11,950 nt of DNA from CAZKEG01 sp964601575. Its GTDB lineage: Bacteria; Desulfobacterota; Thermodesulfobacteria; Thermodesulfobacteriales; Thermodesulfatatoraceae. The position numbers and the translations under genes were made by a program. The notes under the pieces are model-generated. The model had not been told where the DNA came from and did no database searches. It saw only the letters and a program-made list of their open reading frames with translations. Shown here piece after piece: positions 6,274 through 11,950 of the stretch (position 1 is its first letter; every line of letters starts with the position of its first letter). The DNA lies in the NCBI GenBank assembly GCA_964601575.1, contig CAZROA010000032.1, positions 1-11,950 of the forward strand, given 5' to 3'.

Positions 6274-8584
6274 GGATCTTTTCTCCCCTCTTGGCCATTA
6301 ACACTCGACAAAGGGTATCATGAAATTGATGAAGAGAGAATGGCTTGATCAAGATCGTGTCCACCCCCATCTTTCTTAGACGTTCGTATTCACTGGCATC
6401 GACCTTGCCGGTGGCGATCAGGATGGCCACCTCGGCATAGCTTTCTTTGATAAGTTTGGCTATTTCTACCCCTGGAAGACCAGGCATATTGAGATCGATC
6501 ACCACCACGTCTGGATGATAACCCCTCTTTAAAATGGCCAGGGCCTCTTGCCCGTCTTCACAGGTATGCACCTCGTAGCCTTGTTCTTCCAGATATTCTG
6601 CCATTGAGTCTCGGATCATCTCTTCGTCCTCGATGATCAACACCTGGGCCTTGTTCATCTTGGGGGCTGGAAAGGGGAGCAGGTCCTCGAATTCTATCTT
6701 TTCTACCAAAGGTAAATAAATGATAAAGGTGGTCCCCTTTTTGGGGGCCGTCTCGACTACGATTTTGCCATCGGCCTGGGTGACGATACCATAGGTCATG
6801 GCCAGGCCGAGCCCGGTACCGGATTGGCCCTCCTTGGTAGTAAAGTACGGATCAAAGATTCGGGGGAGGACCTCAGGACTGATACCGCAACCGGTGTCGC
6901 TGATCTTGACCCAGGCAAATCTCCCGTTTAACACTTCCGAGGGGCCTACCACATAGCCTTCCGGACGGTAATCTTTATACTCCCCTTCTCCGGTCTGAAT
7001 GGTGAGGGTCCCGGTATCACCCATGGCCTGAACGGCATTAAGGCAAACGTTCATGATTACCTGCGAGAGCTGCCCGGCATCGAGGTGGACCAAGAGGGGG
7101 CGCTCGGCCAGCTCGAGCTGCACCCGGATCCCCCGAGGGATGGTCTCCTTCAGAAAATTGATCGCCTCTCGGACCTGGACATTGAGATTGGCCAAGGCCG
7201 AAGGATGAACCGGTCGGCTGAAGGAAATGATCTGTTTGACCACCTGGGCCGCCCGATCGCAAATGGCGATAATGTCCGAAACATAATGACGATAACCATT
7301 TTGAAGCTTGGCACTCAGGAGCTCGGCCTTCAGGCGAATGGCGGCCAAAAGATTGTTAAAGTCATGGGCAATCCCCGCAGCCAGGGTGGCAATGGCCTCC
7401 ATCTTCTGGATCTGGACCAGCTTTTTCTGCCACTCCCTCTCCTGGGTGACATCTTGGACAAAAAAGACCAAACCAGCGACCCTTTCCTGGTGCAAAAGGG
7501 GTTTTACCGTGAGCAAAAAGATCTCTTTGCCCCTTGGAACTTGTACCTCGCAAGAATAACGGCCTTCACGGGTAACGACCTTTAGGATCTCTTCCTGATC
7601 AACTTCACCCAAGATGGTCTTTAAAAATCCTTGGAAATCTCCTGTCTCAGAGATACGGAAGAGCTCCTGGGCCTTGGGATTGGCAAAGAAGGGTTCCATC
7701 CTCTCGTTGGTGACCACGATACCCATTTCCGCCGCCTGTTCTACTACGATCTGCAATACCTTCTGGATACGTTGGAGTTCTTCGCTAACCTTTTCAAGCT
7801 CCTTGGTCTTGGCCCGCAAGAGTTCCTGCCCGATAAGCAAGGCCTTTTCTTGCATCTCCCGTTGGCAGAGATAATGAAGATATTCCGGTTCTCCAGGCCA
7901 GGGGATGACGTGTCTTGCCCCTTTGAGGACAAAGACAAAGGGACTGGCCAGGGAATCAGGCAAGAGCAAGACGATGAAGGAGGTATGCGGCGATATTTGG
8001 CGGAGTTCTAGGAGGTCATCCGGGCTAAATTCGGAGGTAAAAACTGCTAGGTGAAAATCCCTTTGATGTAAGGCCTCCCGGGCCTCTTCAAAACTATCGA
8101 CCTCGGTGACCTGAAAGCCGGTTTGTTGAAGATATTGCAATAATTGCTCCCGAGGAAAGGAAGCCGAGGAGGCAAAAAGTAGAGGCAAGACTTCTTCTTC
8201 CTGAAGGGCTGATCGCCCGGCAAGCAAATTCTTTACCTTCTCGACCAAATCTTCCTTTTTGACCGGTGAGGGTAAGAAATCGTTGACCCCTAGGGCCTTT
8301 AAGAGATCGGTGATCTCCTTGTAGGTAAAAAAGGCCGAGACGACCAAGAGGGGAATATTAAGCCCCCGTTCCCTGATCTCGCGACAGAGTTGCCAGCCAT
8401 CGAGCCGAGGCATATAAAGGTCAACGATGACCAAAGAGGGCTTGAGCCCGTTCTCGATCTGTTCCAAGGCCATGAGACCATCTTCAGCCTCAACGACCCG
8501 ATAGCCCTCCTTCCTCAAGATGGAGGCCATCCGATATCGTTGGACTGGTTCATCGTTGACGAGTAAGATCTCCGGTGGTTTCAT
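6260..8584 (-). CDS. Hybrid sensor histidine kinase, REC-pseudoREC-PAS-HK-REC
   Basis: A 774-residue cytosolic signalling protein with no membrane helices. Order: receiver 1 (about 5-122, Asp55 in VIVDLYMPRLDGW); a receiver-like domain lacking an obvious phospho-acceptor (about 133-245); a coiled-coil linker (about 245-285); a PAS domain (286-380); a HisKA helix with His407 in GIAHDFNNLL, the ntrB-like H box of the HPK4 class; HATPase with Asn516, DTGCGI (Asp563) and GTGLGLA; and a C-terminal receiver with acidic pair EDEE, phospho-acceptor Asp697 (VIDLNMPG) and Lys747 in IKPF. Receiver 1 has NDE instead of DDE and Ser-Pro where the conserved Lys-Pro is expected, so its phosphorylation may be impaired or altered. 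The ATG at 8582-8584 is preferred over a TTG two codons upstream. It is the first gene of the operon, divergent from ccsA. No DNA-binding output domain is present, so signal must pass to another protein. Confidence 0.93.
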   Translation of the reverse strand: MKPPEILLVNDEPVQRYRMASILRKEGYRVVEAEDGLMALEQIENGLKPSLVIVDLYMPRLDGWQLCREIRERGLNIPLLVVSAFFTYKEITDLLKALGVNDFLPSPVKKEDLVEKVKNLLAGRSALQEEEVLPLLFASSASFPREQLLQYLQQTGFQVTEVDSFEEAREALHQRDFHLAVFTSEFSPDDLLELRQISPHTSFIVLLLPDSLASPFVFVLKGARHVIPWPGEPEYLHYLCQREMQEKALLIGQELLRAKTKELEKVSEELQRIQKVLQIVVEQAAEMGIVVTNERMEPFFANPKAQELFRISETGDFQGFLKTILGEVDQEEILKVVTREGRYSCEVQVPRGKEIFLLTVKPLLHQERVAGLVFFVQDVTQEREWQKKLVQIQKMEAIATLAAGIAHDFNNLLAAIRLKAELLSAKLQNGYRHYVSDIIAICDRAAQVVKQIISFSRPVHPSALANLNVQVREAINFLKETIPRGIRVQLELAERPLLVHLDAGQLSQVIMNVCLNAVQAMGDTGTLTIQTGEGEYKDYRPEGYVVGPSEVLNGRFAWVKISDTGCGISPEVLPRIFDPYFTTKEGQSGTGLGLAMTYGIVTQADGKIVVETAPKKGTTFIIYLPLVEKIEFEDLLPFPAPKMNKAQVLIIEDEEMIRDSMAEYLEEQGYEVHTCEDGQEALAILKRGYHPDVVVIDLNMPGLPGVEIAKLIKESYAEVAILIATGKVDASEYERLRKMGVDTILIKPFSLHQFHDTLCRVLMAKRGEKIHGLI

Positions 8585-8642
8585 TTGCAAGCATCAAGAG
8601 CACATGTTAGATTCATTCTAAACTAAAACGTGGAGGCTTGTA
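8585..8642. promoter_or_regulatory. Divergent promoter region with inverted repeat
   Basis: Fifty-eight bases separate the two divergent transcription units. Plus strand: TTGCAA (8585-8590), 17 bases, TAGATT (8608-8613), each four of six matches to consensus, reading toward ccsA. Minus strand: TAGAAT (8620-8615), five of six matches to TATAAT, reading toward the hybrid kinase. Both candidate -10 boxes overlap the inverted repeat TTAGA-N5-TCTAA (8607-8621), so a protein bound there could control both directions. The ccsA ribosome binding site GGAGG is at 8632-8636. Confidence 0.4.
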
Positions 8643-9476
8643 ATGACAAGCTCCTTTCTCTTAAGTGTAACCACTTTTGTCTACCTTGCGGCGGCCTTCT
8701 TGTACATCATGCACTGGATCTTTCGTTGGAATAAGTTGGGCCCGGTAGCCACGGTTACCTGTGCCGGTGGGTTTGCCCTTCACACCGCAGGTTTTGTCAT
8801 GCGGTGGTGGGAATCTCATAAGCTCGGCTACGGGCACATCCCCCTCTCTAATCTCTATGAATCTTTAATATTCTTCGGTTGGGTTACTATTTTAGTTTAC
8901 CTCTTCGTCGAATTTAAGACCAAAAAGAGGATTATCGGGGCCTTTGCTACCCCTTTTGCCTTTTTGGCCATGGCCTATGCCTCTTTTGCCACTAATCAGG
9001 AGATCGAACCCTTGGTCCCGGCGCTACAGAGCAACTGGCTCACGGTACACGTCATTACTTGCTTCTTGGGTTATGCGGCCTTTGCCATCGCCTGTGGTTT
9101 GGGGATCATGTACCTCTTGCGCCACCATGCCCAGTCGAATACTGGTATCTGGGCCCACCTGCCGGATCTGCGGACCTTAGACGACCTTATCTACAAGACC
9201 ATTCTCTTCGGTTTCTTCTGGCTTACGGTGGGTATCATCACCGGCTCGGTCTGGGCAGAACAGGCCTGGGGTTCTTATTGGAGTTGGGACCCAAAAGAGA
9301 CCTGGTCTCTAATTACTTGGTTCATCTATGCCACCGCCATCCATGCCCGTCTGGTGCGCGGTTGGGCTGGTAAACGGATCGCCTTTTTGTCCATCCTGGG
9401 TTTTCTTTCGGTGATCTTTACCTATTTCGGAGTGAACTTCCTCCTCTCCGGGCTTCACAGTTATGCCTCCGGCTAA
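8643..9476 (+). CDS. ccsA: Cytochrome c biogenesis protein, CcsA/ResC (CcsB) family
   Basis: This is an integral membrane haem-handling protein of the system II (Ccs) cytochrome c maturation pathway. It exports haem and, with a ResB/Ccs1 partner, attaches it to apocytochromes in the periplasm. The 277-residue product has about eight membrane helices, the family motif PLSNLYESL (67-75), and the haem-binding tryptophan-rich WWD segment WGSYWSWDPKETW (209-221). Histidines His136, His234 and His272 sit at places expected for haem ligands. The ATG has a good GGAGG ribosome binding site seven bases upstream. No resB gene is visible on either side, although the two are often adjacent or fused. The presence of this gene fits an organism with c-type cytochromes and a periplasm. 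The glnE gene follows after three bases. Confidence 0.95.
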   Translation: MTSSFLLSVTTFVYLAAAFLYIMHWIFRWNKLGPVATVTCAGGFALHTAGFVMRWWESHKLGYGHIPLSNLYESLIFFGWVTILVYLFVEFKTKKRIIGAFATPFAFLAMAYASFATNQEIEPLVPALQSNWLTVHVITCFLGYAAFAIACGLGIMYLLRHHAQSNTGIWAHLPDLRTLDDLIYKTILFGFFWLTVGIITGSVWAEQAWGSYWSWDPKETWSLITWFIYATAIHARLVRGWAGKRIAFLSILGFLSVIFTYFGVNFLLSGLHSYASG

Positions 9477-9479
9477 GAT

Positions 9480-11950
9480 ATGCCTCCTTGGTGTGAGACA
9501 GCCGATGAAGATTGGGCCCGGTTTAATCTGGAGCGGCTAAAAGACCTTCATCCGGATTTTCCTTGGGCCTCTCTAGAAAAAGGGCCTAACTTCCCCTTGC
9601 TCCTCCGGGTCCTGGGCTTTTCTCCCTATGCCACGAATATCCTGGCCCGGAGACGTGAGGTCTTGGACCTCTTTCTTAAAAGCCCTTTCCCGCGGGCTCG
9701 GGGGCGGGCTGCCCTAAGGCGTGAACTCCTTCAAAGGTTATCTGAGATCAGAGATTGGCGGGAGGCTGCCCTTTATTTACGTCAAATCAAACAAAGAGAA
9801 ATAATAAAAATTTTGGCCCATGATCTGGCTGGAGAGGGATTTCTCCGGACGGTCTTTGCCCTTACCGCCTTGGCCGAAGCCTTTTTAGAGGCTGGGCTCT
9901 TTTGGCTTGAAAAGAAATCCCCCGGCCTTACCTCCTCTTTTTTGGTCTTGGGCATGGGTAAACTCGGGGGCCGAGAACTCAATTACAGCTCAGACATCGA
10001 TCTCATCTATTTCTATCACGGATCTTTGGCCAAAAAAGAAGCCTATATCCGCCTAGCTCAGGAGCTCACCAGGTTGATTGACACCCTTCTTGAAGGTGAA
10101 CGTCTCTTTCGGGTTGACCTACGGCTAAGACCCGGAGGGAAAGACGGAGAATTGGTCTATTCTCTCAAAGGAGGAATCGATTATTACTTTAGCCAATCCC
10201 ACCCCTTTGAACGCCTGGCCTTGGTCAAAGCTCGGGGCTGTGCCGGAAACAGGCTCTTGGGGAAGAAATTCCTCCGCGCCCTTAGGCCGGTAATTTATCC
10301 TAGATATCTTGATTATACCTATCTTGAACACATCCTCGATCTCAAAAACCGAATCGCTAAGGAAGCCGCTCGTTTAGGGGCCGAGCGCGACATCAAGATC
10401 GGCCCCGGTGGTATCCGAGAGATTGAATTCTTCGTCCAAGCCCTCCAAATGATCTACGGGGGGAAATTCCCAGCCCTACGTACCCGAAACACCCTCTGGG
10501 CCATAAGTCGCCTGGAAAGGGCTGGGCTTCTCAAGTCACCTGACCAGAAAATCCTCAAAGAGGCCTATGTCTTCCTGCGCACCTTAGAACACCGTTTGCA
10601 GACCGTTCACTTTCGTCAGACCGCCAAACTTCCAGAAGAACAGACTGCTCTTGAGAGACTGGCTCGGGCCATGGGTTTTTTCGGAGACGAGGCCGTGCCC
10701 AATTTTTTGACCACCTTGGAGAGACATCGCCAACGGGTAAGAGAGATCTTTGAAGAACTCCTCTCACCGAAAAAAAAGATCCCCAAAGAAAAGATCGAGG
10801 CCGCTGTCTCAAGCCTCTTGAGTGGTGAACCCTCGTTAGAAATAGCCAGAGAAACCGGCCTTCCCCTCGACCTCCTGAAAAACATCCAGACCTTTCTTCA
10901 CAGCCAAAAACACCTCCCCAAAAAACAGAAATTGATCGCCGCCCTCCTGCCCGAGATCTTGGAAGAGGTCCTCAAGATCGAAAACAAAGAAGAGACCCTG
11001 GCCAAATTTCTCTCTTTTCTCCAACGCCTTGGCGGGCGTATTTCTTTTTTCCATGCCTTGAAACACCATCCAGAAGCGGTGAGCGACCTCTTGCTCCTCT
11101 TCTCAAAGAGCACCTTTCTGACCAACCTCCTTACCGAGGCCCCGGTGGCGGCGGAGGCCCTGTTTGAGCCCGAACCTCTTGAAAAAGAGATCAGGCGTGC
11201 CATCCATGGTAGCCTCTACGAAGAGGCCCTCTCCCTCCTGAGGACCTACAAAAACGAATCTCTGTTTCGTATCGGATTTTCTGACCTGAAGGAGGGACTC
11301 AAACTGGAAGAACTCCTGGAAGACCTTTCCACCTTGGCCCTTTTTGTCCTTCAGGAGACCTATCGAGTGGCCTATCTGCGTCTACAAGAAGAGACCGGCC
11401 ACCCCTTTCCCGGGCGCTTTGTGGTCTTGGGCCTGGGTAAACTCGGGAGCAAAGAGCTTGGTTATCGTTCTGATCTAGACATGGTCTTTGTCTACCAAGG
11501 CGAAGAGACAAGGGCTGTGGTCTATGCGGCCAAGCTTGCCCAACGGCTCCTTTCTTACCTTACCATGCCACTTCCCGAAGGCCCTGGCTACCAAGTAGAC
11601 ACCCGCTTACGGCCTGAAGGGCGCAAAGGCCCGCTAGCTGTGTCAGAAGAGGGATTTTTACATTATTACGCCCACGAGGCCGGCCTCTGGGAAAAATTGG
11701 CCCTAGTACGCCTAAACTACGTGGCCGGGGATCAGGAGCTGGGCAAAAGGGTCTTACAGGAGATCAAGAAACTCTTGGCCCAAGGTCCCTTCGGCCCCAA
11801 AGAGGCGCAAGCCGTGCGCAAGATGCGTCTCCTCATGGAAAGGGAACGTACCCAGCCGGGAAAGATCAACCTCAAAGTGGGTTACGGCGGGCTGGCAGAC
11901 ATCGAATTTATCCTCCAATGGCTGATCTTGAAAAATCTCTCCAAAAGCCC
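9480..11950 (+). CDS. glnE: Bifunctional glutamine synthetase adenylyltransferase/deadenylase GlnE (partial, 3' end missing)
   Basis: GlnE attaches AMP to, and removes it from, a tyrosine of glutamine synthetase, under control of the PII protein, and so tunes ammonia assimilation. The window holds about 823 codons; by comparison with the roughly 946-residue E. coli enzyme about 100 C-terminal residues are missing past the right edge. Two nucleotidyltransferase domains are visible. The N-terminal deadenylylase domain has GMGKLGGRELNYSSDIDL with Asp172 and Asp174, then DIKIGPGGIREIEFFVQ. The C-terminal adenylylase domain has GLGKLGSKELGYRSDLDM with Asp665 and Asp667, the VDTRLRPEG motif, and GYGGLADIEFILQ near the window end. 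The region between them is a few dozen residues shorter than in E. coli. The ATG at 9480 is the first start after the in-frame ccsA stop (TAA GAT ATG). No clear ribosome binding site is seen, so translation may be coupled to ccsA. No stop or frameshift interrupts the visible part. Confidence 0.96.
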   Translation, partial: MPPWCETADEDWARFNLERLKDLHPDFPWASLEKGPNFPLLLRVLGFSPYATNILARRREVLDLFLKSPFPRARGRAALRRELLQRLSEIRDWREAALYLRQIKQREIIKILAHDLAGEGFLRTVFALTALAEAFLEAGLFWLEKKSPGLTSSFLVLGMGKLGGRELNYSSDIDLIYFYHGSLAKKEAYIRLAQELTRLIDTLLEGERLFRVDLRLRPGGKDGELVYSLKGGIDYYFSQSHPFERLALVKARGCAGNRLLGKKFLRALRPVIYPRYLDYTYLEHILDLKNRIAKEAARLGAERDIKIGPGGIREIEFFVQALQMIYGGKFPALRTRNTLWAISRLERAGLLKSPDQKILKEAYVFLRTLEHRLQTVHFRQTAKLPEEQTALERLARAMGFFGDEAVPNFLTTLERHRQRVREIFEELLSPKKKIPKEKIEAAVSSLLSGEPSLEIARETGLPLDLLKNIQTFLHSQKHLPKKQKLIAALLPEILEEVLKIENKEETLAKFLSFLQRLGGRISFFHALKHHPEAVSDLLLLFSKSTFLTNLLTEAPVAAEALFEPEPLEKEIRRAIHGSLYEEALSLLRTYKNESLFRIGFSDLKEGLKLEELLEDLSTLALFVLQETYRVAYLRLQEETGHPFPGRFVVLGLGKLGSKELGYRSDLDMVFVYQGEETRAVVYAAKLAQRLLSYLTMPLPEGPGYQVDTRLRPEGRKGPLAVSEEGFLHYYAHEAGLWEKLALVRLNYVAGDQELGKRVLQEIKKLLAQGPFGPKEAQAVRKMRLLMERERTQPGKINLKVGYGGLADIEFILQWLILKNLSKS

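Noticed and set aside
10555..11511. Minus-strand open frames opposite glnE
   Set aside because: The plus strand is an unbroken, motif-rich GlnE frame; the minus frames are antisense shadows.
1..11950. tRNA, rRNA, insertion sequence, prophage or defence-system genes
   Set aside because: All coding space is accounted for by recognisable housekeeping, signalling and transport genes, and no terminal inverted repeats, transposase motifs or tRNA-like folds were seen by eye.

Overview
The window reads as a piece of a bacterial chromosome. The best guess is an anaerobic, sulfur-metabolising, probably thermophilic member of the Desulfobacterota/Thermodesulfobacteriota. The reasons are a canonical DsrC with both redox cysteines, a system II cytochrome c maturation protein (CcsA/ResC type), tightly overlapping genes and many two-component sensors. 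The lineage is inferred from gene content and protein style; no rRNA or other decisive marker is present. I see no mobile element, tRNA, rRNA or CRISPR array.

Layout. Bases 1-86 hold the start of an exported protein on the minus strand, cut by the window edge. Bases 87-420 are AT-rich and non-coding, with two pairs of short direct repeats and a palindrome. A hairpin terminator at 421-454 ends dsrC (474-794, minus), which has its own strong ribosome binding site and probably its own promoter. From 8584 down to 944 the minus strand carries seven closely packed genes that look like one operon. In transcription order they are: a hybrid histidine kinase with two or three receiver-like domains, a small nitroreductase, the branched-chain amino acid permease pair livH-livM, a cytosolic GAF-domain histidine kinase, a HIT-family nucleotide hydrolase/phosphorylase, and a radical SAM protein of the PflX/COG1313 type. 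Bases 8585-8642 form a divergent promoter region. On the plus strand a ccsA-like gene (8643-9476) is followed three bases later by glnE (9480 to the right edge, incomplete), the bifunctional glutamine synthetase adenylyltransferase.

How the parts may work together. The minus-strand operon combines two sensor kinases with an amino acid permease pair that lacks its ATPases and binding protein here, plus two small metabolic enzymes. It could be a sensing and uptake module, but nothing in the sequence proves a common pathway. The plus-strand pair joins cytochrome c maturation with nitrogen regulation and looks like simple co-transcription.

The most interesting point is the HIT/radical SAM junction near 1861-1891. 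The radical SAM reading frame clearly extends 5' of its first standard start codon and includes a conserved four-cysteine segment, yet there is no ATG, GTG or TTG for it. The options are a CTG start overlapping the HIT stop (CTGA), or a -1 frameshift at a textbook A AAA AAG slippery site at the end of the HIT gene, which would make a HIT-radical SAM fusion protein. I found no clearly novel multi-gene defence or mobile system.
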